A stretch of 64,000 nt of DNA, from assembly GCA_963556195.1 (NCBI GenBank), contig OY744525.1:28540769-28604768 (forward strand). The letters are read 5' to 3'. The stretch is from Sepiola atlantica. Its lineage: Eukaryota > Mollusca > Cephalopoda > Sepiida > Sepiolidae. Below are positions 44,661-55,338 of this stretch, piece by piece; position 1 is the stretch's first letter; every line of letters begins with the position of its first letter. The position numbers and the translations under genes were made by a program. The notes beneath the pieces were generated by a model that did no database searches, was not told where the DNA came from, and was given only the letters and a program-made list of their open reading frames with translations.

Positions 44661-45341
44661 CGCTATTTTCTAATTTACAAACGCTAGTCGATACATCGAT
44701 ATTGTTTCGCAGAATATGAATTACCTACTCGATTGTTTGAATTATCTACTAGACACCATCCTCGAGTATTTTCGGTTTCTCGGTACAAAGGTTTGGCAGA
44801 ACAACCTGACATTAGGATACTTCCCCCTACAAGTAAACTTCGACCAAATATTCAAAATTACATAGTATTCTAAACCTCCAAAATGTCCCATCGACACATA
44901 TATACACTGGCTCATACGAGGAATGGTGCACCTTCTCTTAGTAATGTTACCACAATAACAGCGTTTAGCTGGATACTCCAGCAGACTAGATAAGGTCTTG
45001 TCCTGGAATTACGTAAGACCAACAGACCACAAAAAAGATATACTATAACATAATTAACTGGTCAATTGATGAGTGGGAAATTAATGTTTTTAATTTATTT
45101 ACTAACTCAATGTTTCATGGGTAAATGGGTATTTAATAGAATATTTGAATATCTATGTATCTCATATAGAGATCAAGTGGTAGCACCAGGAAGGTGTCCC
45201 TTGAATTATGAGAACTTCGACAGAAGTAAAATGAAACAAAATGCGAAAATTACGTTAGAATAGAATAAAATTAAAAAAATAATGAACTTGTGTTAATAAA
45301 CTACTATAAAATAATTTACACACACACAGATATATAATTGA
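44661..45341. other. No gene seen
   Basis: A ~60-bp segment (45245-45310) repeats 44375-44435 (TTACGTTAGAAGAGAATAAG, AACTTGTGTTGATAAAC). Otherwise there is no feature. Confidence 0.45.
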
Positions 45342-45900
45342 ATCTTCCCATTCTGAAAAAATCAGTGTATTAACATTGTGATTAATATCTAGTAACATAA
45401 TCTTTTTTCCAGGCTTTTTTTGATTTCTTGACTGTTCAAAACATCTTTAGTCTTGTCTTTTCCTTTTCTTGCTAACATGGTACCTGGTTATTGAGGGGGT
45501 CAGTTGCGTTCGGGATTGTAAAGGTGGGCGGGGTGAGTCTACTAGCAAATGTAGATAGAAAAAGAAATTATCATCCAAACCAACCACGCCAGTCTGCAGT
45601 TAAAGACATTTATATCTGCCTCGATAGTGAATAGACAGAACTTTCAATCTAAGTTTATGGGTGGAATTTAACAACAAAAAAAGAAGCTAATGATTTTATT
45701 CTTGAATCGTCTTTTTCTGAAAAAATCCGTGTATTAACATTGTGATGAATATCTTGTTAAATAATCTTTTTTTCCAGTTTTTTTTTCTTGACTGTTCAAA
45801 AAATCTTTATTCTTGTCTTTTTCTTTTCTTGCTAACATGCTGCCTGGTTATTGATGGTCACTTGCGTTCGGGGTTGTAAGGGGGGGGGGTGAGAGGGAAA
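45342..45900. repeat. ~190-bp direct duplication, 366 bp apart
   Basis: Segments 45342-45537 and 45708-45895 align along their length (CTGAAAAAATC, GTGTATTAACATTGTGAT, CTTGACTGTTCAAAA, CTTTTCTTGCTAACATG, TTGCGTTCGGG). There are several differences, and both end in G-rich runs. No coding sequence is seen. Confidence 0.85.
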
Positions 45901-45994
45901 CCTATCTTCAACTTTCTGTTCTCTTTTTCAGTATGCAATTGAACTTATTCTATCTACATATGTACATATATATATATTTATATATATATGTGTG

Positions 45995-46781
45995 TATTTT
46001 TTTACCTGCGGGGGCTAGGAAATACCCGACTAGTACACGGGCGCAGGCTATCGTTACCCCTCTCGCAGTGTTGTACCCGTAAGACCTCGTAAGGCTATCC
46101 ATCTAAGAGAAAAAAATCACTTACAAAAAAAACTTGCTACCAGCTACTTACGCCGTGGCAGTAAACTGTTGGGGAGGGAGGCCTCCTTATTCCTGATCGA
46201 CAACCTTCCTAGAGTTGGAATCTCGAATAAAATATCCGGTTTGCAAACCTACAATTGCTCAAGGAGTAGATAGGTTCTGCCTATCGCTGCCCCTTGCACT
46301 CCTTTATTGTTTATTAGTCAGGCGCAGAGGTAACAGCGCTGGAACGCTTCTAAACACTCAGTGCCTAGCCTTGTTTCCTTACTAGGATAATGAACGCCGT
46401 TCTCTTTCTCTCTATTTGGGCAACTTGGGGAAAGATTTTTCGTTACAAAGTCTTACATGACCAGTCAGGGTCTCTCTTGTTCCAACAGGTTGAGGGTACA
46501 GGTTAGACAACTTGTCTGGCTGCTGATTCCGACTGACAGGACAGGAGCCCAAACTCTTAGGTAGCGCCAAGAACAGCTGCTCCATCATAATTTGCATAAT
46601 ACCGTTGGTAGTTGTATGTGCCATGTCGCGCATGGAAAGGGACCATGCAATTATCTCCGGTGGGCTTTTCCGAGGCCACAACCCCCATGGACCAGGTCGT
46701 GACTAATGGACTAGTTGTGTGAGCTTATTGGCACCAAACAAGTACCCATCTTGACCAACCCACTCTATAATCAAACCAAAC
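45995..46781 (+). other. Probable 5' region of the long LINE copy
   Basis: From about 46005 (TACCTGCGGGGGCTAGG) the base composition becomes GC-richer and continues without a break into the LINE reading frames, so this is likely its 5' UTR or a degraded ORF1 region. I recognise no Gag-like zinc knuckles. Confidence 0.4.
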
Positions 46782-47660
46782 ATGTCATTACAAAAAAATA
46801 AAAGCAAACCTAAACCAGACACCCAACAAAAAAACACTTTCGCCTCCGCCCTTGAGGCACGCATTCACAAATATCCTGGGACTTAGAACCAACATAAACG
46901 ACGTAGAAACCTTTCTTCTGACAAACTCCCCGGATATCCTAGTTCTAAGTGAAACTAACCTTCAATCCTCAATCTCCTATCACCACTTTGACATGACTGA
47001 CTACCTCCCACTCTACCGTAAAGATTCTGACAACATATGCACGGGCTAGGAGTTTATGTTAGAAACACCCCCCTGACTAGAGAACATAGGTTAGAATCAG
47101 ATGATCAAGATTACATGTGCTTTAGATTGACTTTACATCACAGCGTCAGTTACTTATATTTCTTATACCGCTCCCCGTCTACTCAGGACTGTACTCTGCT
47201 AAACTCTGTCTCTGAAAGCATAAATAGAGCACTCTCAATTGACTCGAATGCCCAGATACATGTATTTGGGGATTTTAATGCCCACCATCGCGACTGGTTG
47301 GGATTCTCCAGCCTTACTGACGTATAATTTCTACTTAGCTTACACCCTCTCTCAGACTGTCGATTTTCCGACCCGCATCCCCGATCGAGTAGACTAGCAA
47401 GCCTCACTTCTAGACCTGTTCTTGACCTCAATGCCGAGGCTTGTGTGACGAAAGCTCATAGCCCACTCGCGAATGCTGATCACATTGTGCTAATGATGAA
47501 TATCACCCTCAAAAGTCGTCCAAAAGCTGATGAACCGTTGCCCAAAACAACAAGATACTACGAGCAAGCTGATTTCGAGTCAATCAGAGATCACATCAGT
47601 GACGCCCCATGGAGGGAAACCTTCTCACTACTTGCCAACCAGTGTAAAAGCAGGCATTGA
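46782..47660 (+). pseudogene. LINE ORF2, apurinic-type endonuclease domain (broken)
   Basis: This N-terminal domain of the jockey-like ORF2 would nick the target for primed reverse transcription. Visible pieces are LGLRTNINDVETFLLTNSPD, ILVLSETNLQSS (Glu motif), GLGVYVRNTPL, YLYFLYRSPSTQD and VFGDFNAHHRDWLG (the conserved GDFN Asn). After a frame break at about 47324 come an FPTRIPD-type piece and NADHIVLMM, where the family has SDH. Frames shift at about 47040 and 47325, and the catalytic His context is altered. The endonuclease is therefore dead. RT follows downstream at 47931. Confidence 0.8.
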
Positions 47661-47930
47661 AGCCTATGTCCCCATGCGAAAATTCTTTAGCAAGCCCCAC
47701 TCTCCTTACTGGTTCACTCTAGAATGTGCAGCTGCCATTTCTGAGTGGCAACAAGCATTCCATAAATTCGCCATAAGTCAGCTACTAATAGACATAAAAT
47801 TATAGAGTCAGGAAATAATTGCAAGGCCGTGATAGGCGAATCGAAGAGAAAGTATAATTAGTTAACGAAAAAACACATCCAGTCACAGAAACTAGGTACT
47901 TGCGATTTCTGGAAAATCTACAATAATGTA

Positions 47931-49055
47931 GTGAATAATGGTCAATCAACGATTCCCCCACTATCAAACCACAATGATGTCGTTTGCACTGCCACTGATA
48001 AGGCTGAACTACTTGCCCAGCGTTTCGCTTCTAACTCTACTTCAGATTCAGATAACAACCCCCACCCTGATTTCCCTGTGCGGACCGAAGTCACACTTGA
48101 TAACCTGGTCATCACCCCATCCCAGGTCAGAGACATCATAAAAAACCTTGACACCTCTAAAGCTTGTGGGTCTGATCTTATACCTGTAATAGTAATAAAG
48201 AAATGTTCTGCTGAACTGGCCCCTGTCCTCTCCAAACTCTACAATAAATGCCTAGCTGAATCTTGCTTCCCCGATTGCTGGAAAATTGTCTCTTTCTACA
48301 AGAGTTGTGGGAATAGAACGGACCCTCAGAACTACCGCCCAATCAGTCTACTGCCGATCTTTTCCAAAATCTTTGAATCCTTAATCAATCTAGCGTTAGT
48401 ACGGCACTTAGTTAATGCTAAACTTCTATCTGACCGCCAGTATGGATTTAGACAAGCACGATCTACTGCAGACATCCTAACGGTCATCTCTGAACGCATG
48501 TATCATACAGTCGACAAGGCATGGGAAGCTAGGGCAGTAGCGCTTGATATATCCAAGGCCTTTGACACGGTTTGGCATAAAGGGCTTCTCCTGAAAATAC
48601 GCTCATACGGTATTGCTGGACAACTATTTAATATAATTAGATCCTTCCTAAACAAAAGAAAAATCCAGGTTGTCCTCGGTGGCCGTTCATCTAAGCAACA
48701 TGACATAAATGCAAGTGTACCCCAGGGATCTATCATTGGACCTTTGTTGTTTCTGATCTATATAAACGATCACCCTGATGACAAAGAGTCTGAGATGGGT
48801 TTATTTGCTGACGACACCACGCTTTACTCTCGCCATGTTGGTAAAACAGACGCGATCATATCCGAAGCAATGGCTGAATCTTTAGAAAATGACCTCCAGG
48901 CTGTAGTGGAGTGGGGTAATAAATGGTTGGTAACATTTAATGCCGCAAAGACAAAGCTACATTCCTTCACAAATTCAAGAAGCCTCTCCAACCACCGATT
49001 GCCATGGCAAATAACACCCTACCTGAGAGTTGATCATTCAAACTCCTCGGCCTAA
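47931..49055 (+). pseudogene. LINE ORF2, jockey-like reverse transcriptase
   Basis: This is the RT domain of the longest LINE copy, 374 residues as read. It keeps VRDIIKNLDTSKACGSDLIP, NYRPISLLPIFSKIFESLIN, DRQYGFRQARSTADILT and VALDISKAFDTVWHKGLL (first catalytic Asp), then SVPQGSIIGPLLFLIYIND and the catalytic LFADDTTLY box (around residue 293), followed by WLVTFNAAKTK. The order and spacing fit the jockey/CR1 branch. A short deletion is visible in the FPDCWKIVSFYKS region (the relative at 21788 has IASVVSVYKSS). It runs out of frame at about 49025. The upstream part (47660-47930) is also broken, so the copy cannot make a full protein. Confidence 0.9.
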
Positions 49056-49069
49056 CCTTCACAGGTAAC

Positions 49070-49733
49070 ATGAATTGGCACAAATACATTCAAGGCATTG
49101 CTAAGGCTGCCGCAAAAAAGGTTGGGTCCCTCTACCGTGCTAGTAAGCTCCTGACACCTGCCATTATCCTGTATCTATGCAAAGCCACCATCAGCCCATG
49201 CATGGAGTATTTTTGCCACATCTGGGCTGGTGCATCATCTACTAGTCTCTCCCTCCTTGACAAAGTCCAAAAAAGAGTCGCCAACCTAATAGGTCCCTCA
49301 GTGTCAACCAAACTCCAGCCCCTGTCCCATCGCCGTAATGTAGCATCCTTGTGTTTGTTTTACAAGTACTTCAATGGATTATGCTCTGATGAATTGGCTA
49401 CTCTGGTGCCCCCTCGATGTAAATTCACTAGACTAACTCGACAATCAACTAAATCTCATTCACTGTGGAGGTCCCCAGATGCCAGAGAGCTTTCTACTCA
49501 AATAGCTTCTTTCCTCGTGCTGCTGGCCTCTGGAACTCTCTCCCTGACCCCATGTTTCCCTGACAGTACTGACATGCAGAAATGTAAAACTAATGTAAAC
49601 AGACATCTCGCTGCGCAGATCATGATTTAGGCTGACCCCCCCACCTTCTCCTCTTTTCTTTTTTCTCAGTAGCCCCTTACGTCTACAGTGGCGGCCTGCC
49701 TTGTTTGGGGTGAACCATGTAAAAAAAAAAATG
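49070..49733 (+). pseudogene. LINE ORF2 C-terminal region and 3' UTR
   Basis: Continuing from the RT in a new frame: NWHKYIQGIAKAAAKKVGSL, LTPAIILYLCKATISPCMEY, FCHIWAGASSTSLSLLDKVQ, RRNVASLCLFYKYFNGLCSD and LVPPRCKFTRLTRQSTK. A second frame break near 49455 follows. The 3' UTR holds CTCAGTAGCCCCTTACGTCT and TTGTTTGGGGTGAACCATGT, then an A-run at 49721-49731. This region is the part shared by all other copies here, consistent with 5' truncation during retroposition. Confidence 0.88.
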
Positions 49734-49744
49734 TGGACTAGTCA

Positions 49745-50205
49745 TATTTTAAGGTTTGTTTAAAATTTCTGAGAAACTACGGTATATTGGTACACTGAAA
49801 TTAGAAAGCCATCAACTAGAGCCCAGAGCCTCTATCTCTGCCAAGAATCAGCTCAATCCATCAAAAAGTTTATGAGATACAGAATAAACTGTATGTAGAC
49901 TAGTAATTTTTTTAGGGTTTTTTGGAATTTTCTGGAAAACTAAGGTATATGGTAAACTGAAATTAAAATGCCATCAACTAGACACTAGAACCTCTATCTT
50001 TGCCAAAAATCAGCTGAACCCATTAAATGGTCGATAAGATATAAAATAAAGTGTATGAATACTGGTCATTTTTAAGGTTTTTTGGAATTTTCTGGAAAAC
50101 TAAGGTATATGGTAAACTTAAATTTAAATTCCATCAACTAGACCCTAGAACCTCTATCTCTGCCAAATATCAGCAAAATCCATCAAATAGTTGATGAGAT
50201 ACAGG
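49745..50205. repeat. ~160-bp tandem triplicate
   Basis: Three units start at about 49750, 49912 and 50073. Each contains GAGAAACTA or GGAAAACTAAGGTATAT, CCATCAACTAGA and CCTCTATCT, and ends near GAGATACAG or AAGATATAA. It begins within 15 bp of the LINE's poly-A tail. A GTAC tetranucleotide patch (50216-50235) follows. Confidence 0.85.
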
Positions 50206-50235
50206 GTGGCACATACGTTCGTACGTACGTACGTA

Positions 50236-50469
50236 CACACAGATAACATTATTTCATGATTGAACTTTCTTGATCTATGGGTTGCCTTAACTAATGATGC
50301 TGAAATTTTACACACTTATATAACCTATTAAATAAAATTTTTATGCAAAGTTTTAACTAATTTGGTTTCTGAGTTTTTGAGTTATGATTGATCAAAGAAA
50401 TGAGACTTCCAGCATAGGCCATTCGTGAGGTCTATTAAGGGATAGATCGCTCTCGCGCCTCTCTTGATA
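50236..50469. other. No gene seen
   Basis: Unremarkable sequence between the triplicate and the tRNA-like SINE. Confidence 0.4.
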
Positions 50470-50484
50470 TATATACTCACTCGC

Positions 50485-50850
50485 AAACAGACTGTTTCGC
50501 TGTATCACAGCTGTTCTGTACGGCTAGACTATCACCCATACCAAGACAGGGACCGAACTCTCAGCCATCTTATTTATAGTCGGCAGATCTCATCACTTAG
50601 CCACGGGACAGGCGCTGGTAAAACATTGACCACCACCTTTCCAGTGCGCTATTTGTGTATTTTCAATCCGCTTTTCATTACGCTGAGAAGCAGCAGGCGA
50701 TGTCATTTAACGACTGTGCTCAAGCCAAAGAGGAGGAAAGCTTATATAGATATCCACAAAAAAACGTTTCTCTAGACTAGCACCCATCGCAAGACAGGTA
50801 TCGAACCTTTAACCATCTAGTTGATAGTCGGCGATTTTCATCACTATATT
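50485..50850 (-). mobile_element. tRNA-derived SINE, family C copies 2 and 3 (minus)
   Basis: 50490-50655 matches 44465-44660 (TTTCGCTGTATCACAGCT, CACTTAGCCACGGGA, CCTTTCCAGTGCGCTATTT). A second, shorter copy lies at 50770-50850 (CTAGACTAGCACCCATCGC, GGTATCGAACCTTTAACCAT), where GGTTCGATACC on the minus strand is a B-box. Confidence 0.6.
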
Positions 50851-51144
50851 TATTTATTCATTTCTAGATTTATTATTATATCATTTTATAATAATTTATA
50901 CCCAAAACAAATCACCCGGTTTACAAGTGTTTCAAATAATCTGCATAGTATACAAAAAGTCAGGTTAATTTACCATAAAAAATCAAATTCTTATCATCAG
51001 AAGGAAATACTAATACATTTGGAAATAAATATATCTATCAGCTCTATTTAATGCTAAATATTGAGTTTGGCTTTTCTAATTGTAATCCGATCTCTTCGTT
51101 CATCAATATAAACTATATAAGTTGAATGTATATTTTCAAAATTT

Positions 51145-51147
<3 letters not shown>
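50851..51147. other. No gene seen
   Basis: AT-rich spacer. Confidence 0.4.
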
Positions 51148-51191
<44 letters not shown>

Positions 51192-51366
51192 TAGCACAGC
51201 AACCTGGCATTGCCAGGATCTATGGATATCAAAATAGTAGAGTTATAAAAAATAATGTCTGTAGTATGATTCTGTTCAAACTCTGCGATATTTTGAATTT
51301 AGTAAGTATACATGGGAATTTATACTGCATTACCTTTCTTTGTTTACAATTACAAAAAGCGTATTT

Positions 51367-51431
<65 letters not shown>
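51148..51431 (+). repeat. (TA)n tracts with family A repeat copy 3 between
   Basis: (TA)n occupies 51148-51188 and 51371-51431. Positions 51280-51371 match 2380-2482 (GGGAATTTATACTGCATTAC, TTTAGACTATATA). Confidence 0.7.
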
Positions 51432-51434
<3 letters not shown>

Positions 51435-51436
51435 AA

Positions 51437-51729
51437 ATTGAACAGGAGTGCTATCTTCTTGTTTATTTCTGATCCATTTTTCCAGTCGTCGAAGGACCGA
51501 TTTGGTGTTGTTATCCATGGGGTTTAAAAGAACGTCCTCTTAGTGGATTTACCAGTTTTATCTTGCTTACTTATTCATCTGCCTGAAGACAACCGATTTC
51601 GGTCGAAAACGTTTGCAAAAATATGAGGGTTTCTTACACACCGTGGATAACAACACCTAATCGGTCGTTCGACAACTGTAAACAATGGATCAGAAAATTA
51701 ATAAACAGAAGATAGCACTCCTGTTCAAT
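51437..51729. repeat. Foldback, ~85-bp arms, with hammerhead-like motif in loop
   Basis: Arms 51437-51520 and 51641-51729 are reverse complements with about ten differences (GGAGTGCTATCTTCTTGTTT against TAAACAGAAGATAGCACTCC). (TA)n lies close outside both arms. The loop (51521-51640) holds the CTGAAGA...GAAA motif listed separately. Confidence 0.85.
51580..51617 (+). ncRNA. Hammerhead-like motif, loop of foldback
   Basis: Stem I TGC (51580-51582) pairs with GCA (51615-51617). The core CTGAAGA is at 51583-51589. Stem II ACCG/CGGT has an ATTT loop, with unpaired C, A and C at its base. GAAA is at 51605-51608. Stem III is the palindrome AACGTT (51608-51613) with no loop, and H17 = T at 51614. 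A TCAT/ATGA pairing extends stem I beyond an internal loop. Such loopless stem III hammerheads could act as dimers. Activity is inferred. Confidence 0.5.
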
Positions 51730-51760
51730 CAAACGTGTATAACAGAAAAAATACTGCCTA

Positions 51761-51845
<85 letters not shown>

Positions 51846-51847
<2 letters not shown>

Positions 51848-52815
51848 TACTAAAACTCTATTGTCTTGTATGTTTGCAATCAGCTTTCAGCTTTCCGGTT
51901 TTCAACATCCGGTTGCGCATGCGTAAATAGCATCGTCTTCCAATCTGTTATTCCAATTCCGTTAATCTCTTATGATTAACGAACGCATGAAATTTTTCAT
52001 TCTGGAAATTTTTATATCGCTTTTAATATAAACAATTTCATTTAATTTCATCAAATAGTTTTTTTGTTTTCTTCACGGTAGGACTTCGTAAAGTCTGTCG
52101 CAGTTTCAAAAAAACTCCTCCCTTTTAAAAAACAAAAACAAACAAACAAAAAAACAACACACTCATTATTAATATCAGCTATTCTAGCGGTCGGTCAACG
52201 AAACCACCTCCCACTTTTCCTCTCATAGATTTCACCACTCCTACTACTGTTTTCGTTACGTACGCGAGAAAGCCTGCTGTACTCCCTTCCTTTCTCAAAT
52301 CGCCATTTGCACTGATTCTTTTTATTAAAGATGTTTAATATACTTCCATCATTTTTCTTTTTTTATTTTCGTTTTTTTTAATGCGTGCTCGTATATATAG
52401 ATCAATCCCCATGGCTGGCAATACTGGAGTTGAGCAGCGAGATGCTTGTAGTTACGTGTGTGTGTGAGAGAGAGAAAGAGGGAGCGATGTAAAACTGGAT
52501 AGAGTTATCCCCCTTAACTAATGCAGACCTTCTTACTAGAGGGCGTGATTAAAAAAAATTTCTTTTTCTTCTTCCAATGTTTTTTCAAGTCGTCTGCTTA
52601 TATTTCCAAACGGAAAGCTGAATCGGTAAATGCACACATTTCTATTACATTAAATAGTGTTTCCTTTTGTTGTTTTTTAAACAGCAAATACTTGAATCAT
52701 ATGTTTTACACATATTACATCCATTTTTTAACACATTTAATATTTTAAATTTTTAAGAAGTTGTTACACAAAGCTGTAACAAATTATTTTACATTCTTTG
52801 TAGAACTTTACTAAT
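51846..52815 (+). promoter_or_regulatory. Helitron 5' untranslated/promoter region
   Basis: There are 970 bp between the (TA)n tract and the Rep/helicase ATG. It has a GA-rich patch near 52464-52486 and T-rich runs, but no coding domain. A promoter must lie here or in the host, though I could not identify a specific TATA or start signal. Confidence 0.4.
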
Positions 52816-55338
52816 ATGGCACACAACCAAATAAAAAGTAACAACACCAAAATCAACGACGAAACCAATGTGGATCAGCAACAAGCTGGTCCCTCTGGCA
52901 TGCCACAACTTACTGAAACTGAGCAACAAAGACGAACTCGACTGATTCGTTCTAGAGAAACGTATAGACTTCAAAGAGCTTCTGAAACAAGTGAACAAAG
53001 AGAAATTCGCTGGCAAAAACAAAGGGAAAAAGATTATAGATATCGAAATTTAGAAACGCCGCAGCTAAGAGAATACCGACTGAGCATGCAAAGAAAGCGA
53101 ACACAAGAGACAAGAAATAATGAAACAACAGAGAGGAGAGAAGAGAGACTGAACAGGCAGAGAATTAGAGCTGAACAAAGACGAGCTAGCGAGACAGCAC
53201 AACAAAGAGAAGAGAGACTGAGTAGCCAAAGAATAAGAGATGAACGAAACCGAGGTGACGAGAATGTTGTGGAAATAAACAACATACTTGCTTTGCGAAA
53301 TAGTCAATATAATTTACAGCGCAGAGCAAACTTACAGGGAAATGTTGGAAATTTGAATAAGCTATGTTCTCATTGTAAAGCAAAACTTTTTGTTGGAGAA
53401 ACTGCACATTTTTGTTGCATGAATGGCAAGGTTAGATTGCCAAAGTTGCACAAGTTGCCACATGAACTCTATTATTTGTATGCTGATCAAGGTGAAGAAG
53501 CTCGCCACTTCAGAAGGCACCTGAGACAATATAATAGCTTGTTTCAAATGACATCTTTTGGTTGCAAAGAAATCAAGCCACAACACGGATGGAATCCATC
53601 TATAGTTATTCAAGGGCAGATTCATCACTATATTGGATCATTATTACCTGAGCCAGACAATCAAGCTCAGTTTATTCAGATATACTTTCTTGACAAAGAA
53701 TATAGTATTGATGTTCGGATGAATATGTACCAGAACATTGAGATACGTCGGAATATCATAGAAAATATTGAGTATATTCTAAGACGTGCTAATATCTATG
53801 TGACTGCATTTCAACAAACTAAGGACATGATATACAACATACCTAATGCAGTTATTGTTATAGATCCTACGAGGAAACCGATTAATGAGCATGAAAGGCG
53901 ATACAATAATCAGATTTTTAATGAAGTAGGAATTATTATTCAAAATAACAATGAACAGCAAACAATATCACGCCACATAATATTGAGAGAAAAAGGTGGA
54001 CAGCTTCAGACAATATCGGAATATCATCGATCATATGATCCACTACAGTATGTACTGTTTTTCCCTGATGGTGAGGATGGCTGGCATCCCGAGATGACAA
54101 TGACAAATAACCGAAAATTAACTGCTATGCGTTATTATGCCTACCGCATTATGATCCGTGATGATGAATTTAGCCAAATATTAAGAGGTGGGAGATTGTT
54201 TCAGCAGTATGTTGTGGATATGGCAGGAAAAATTGAAGTAGATCGTTTGAACTACATTAGATTGAATCAAGCCTCTCTTAGATCTACAACATACAGAGGT
54301 TTTGTCGATGCGTTACATGATAATGATGATCTTAGTAACATAGGCAGAAAAGTTATTTTGTCATCAACATTTGTTGGTGGTCCACGATATATGATGGAGA
54401 GATGTCAAGATGCTATGATGTATGTTAGAAAATATGGGACTGCAACTTACTTCATCACAATGACATGCAATCCAAATTGGCATGAGATTAAGAATAATCT
54501 CATTGAGAACCAATTTCCTCACGATCGACCGGACATAATTGCAAGAATTTTTGATTTAAAAAGAAAACTTTTCATTAAATATTTAACAGAAACACAAGGT
54601 CTGTTGGGTAATTGTATTGCCTACGTTATAAGTGTTGAATACCAGAAAAGAGGTTTACCACACCTACATTGCCTGCTATGGATGGAAGAAGAATCTAAAC
54701 CCAGACCCCAGAATTATGATGATTTGGTTCAAGCTGAAATACCAAATAAAGTCGAAGATCCAGAAGGACATGAATTGGTATTGACGCATATGATACACGG
54801 ACCAAACTGCAACAGTACATCTCTGTGCTGGAAAAATGGGAGCTGTTCAAAGAGGTACCCAAAACCATATAGTGATGAAACAAGATGTGGATATGATTCC
54901 GACCCTATTTATAGGCGAAGGTCACCAGAAATGAGAGGTCATCAAGGCTATAAAGAAGGTAGAAATGAACCTATAACTTCCAAATGGGTTGTACCTTACA
55001 ACATGACTCTCTTGAAGTTATTTAATTGTCACTTAAATGTAGAAATATGCACTTCTGTAAAATCCATTAAATATGTAATTAAATATACATTAAAGGGAAG
55101 CGATCAGGCAGTTTTCAGTGTAAGCAAAGACGAAATTAAGCAATACTTGACAGGAAGATATATTGAACCATCAGAAGCAGTTTCGATGATACTGGGATTT
55201 CCAATTCATGTTAGAGAACCTGCAGTTGTTCGTCTTCAGATACATCTCCCTGATCAACATATGATCTATATTCAAAGGACAAGCAACAGAGACCTTAATA
55301 GAAATGCTTCCTGCACAACTCTAACAGAGTTTTTTTAA
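52816..55338 (+). CDS. Helitron Rep-helicase, N-terminal part with STPR-like repeats and HUH nuclease
   Basis: This is the rolling-circle replication protein that nicks and rejoins Helitron ends. Residues 31-145 form five tandem 23-residue Arg/Glu-rich repeats (R.SET..QRE.RL pattern), like the STPR DNA-binding repeats of the silkworm protein FMBP-1. A Cys cluster follows (CSHCKAKL...HFCC, about 184-204), then the Helitron-like N-terminal domain with YDPLQYVLFFPDGEDGWH. The Rep core has TYFITMTCNPNWHEIKNNL, the HUH motif LPHLHCLLW (H616 and H618) and the two-Tyr motif KYVIKYTLKG (Y753 and Y757). The ATG follows a leader with stops. At about 55331-55337 a run of seven T adds one base, producing TAA. 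With six T the frame continues into the helicase part. Confidence 0.95.
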   Translation: MAHNQIKSNNTKINDETNVDQQQAGPSGMPQLTETEQQRRTRLIRSRETYRLQRASETSEQREIRWQKQREKDYRYRNLETPQLREYRLSMQRKRTQETRNNETTERREERLNRQRIRAEQRRASETAQQREERLSSQRIRDERNRGDENVVEINNILALRNSQYNLQRRANLQGNVGNLNKLCSHCKAKLFVGETAHFCCMNGKVRLPKLHKLPHELYYLYADQGEEARHFRRHLRQYNSLFQMTSFGCKEIKPQHGWNPSIVIQGQIHHYIGSLLPEPDNQAQFIQIYFLDKEYSIDVRMNMYQNIEIRRNIIENIEYILRRANIYVTAFQQTKDMIYNIPNAVIVIDPTRKPINEHERRYNNQIFNEVGIIIQNNNEQQTISRHIILREKGGQLQTISEYHRSYDPLQYVLFFPDGEDGWHPEMTMTNNRKLTAMRYYAYRIMIRDDEFSQILRGGRLFQQYVVDMAGKIEVDRLNYIRLNQASLRSTTYRGFVDALHDNDDLSNIGRKVILSSTFVGGPRYMMERCQDAMMYVRKYGTATYFITMTCNPNWHEIKNNLIENQFPHDRPDIIARIFDLKRKLFIKYLTETQGLLGNCIAYVISVEYQKRGLPHLHCLLWMEEESKPRPQNYDDLVQAEIPNKVEDPEGHELVLTHMIHGPNCNSTSLCWKNGSCSKRYPKPYSDETRCGYDSDPIYRRRSPEMRGHQGYKEGRNEPITSKWVVPYNMTLLKLFNCHLNVEICTSVKSIKYVIKYTLKGSDQAVFSVSKDEIKQYLTGRYIEPSEAVSMILGFPIHVREPAVVRLQIHLPDQHMIYIQRTSNRDLNRNASCTTLTEFF

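Noticed and set aside
53034..53307. Minus-strand Leu/Ser-rich frames opposite the Helitron N-terminus
   Set aside because: They are antisense shadows of the STPR-like repeats.
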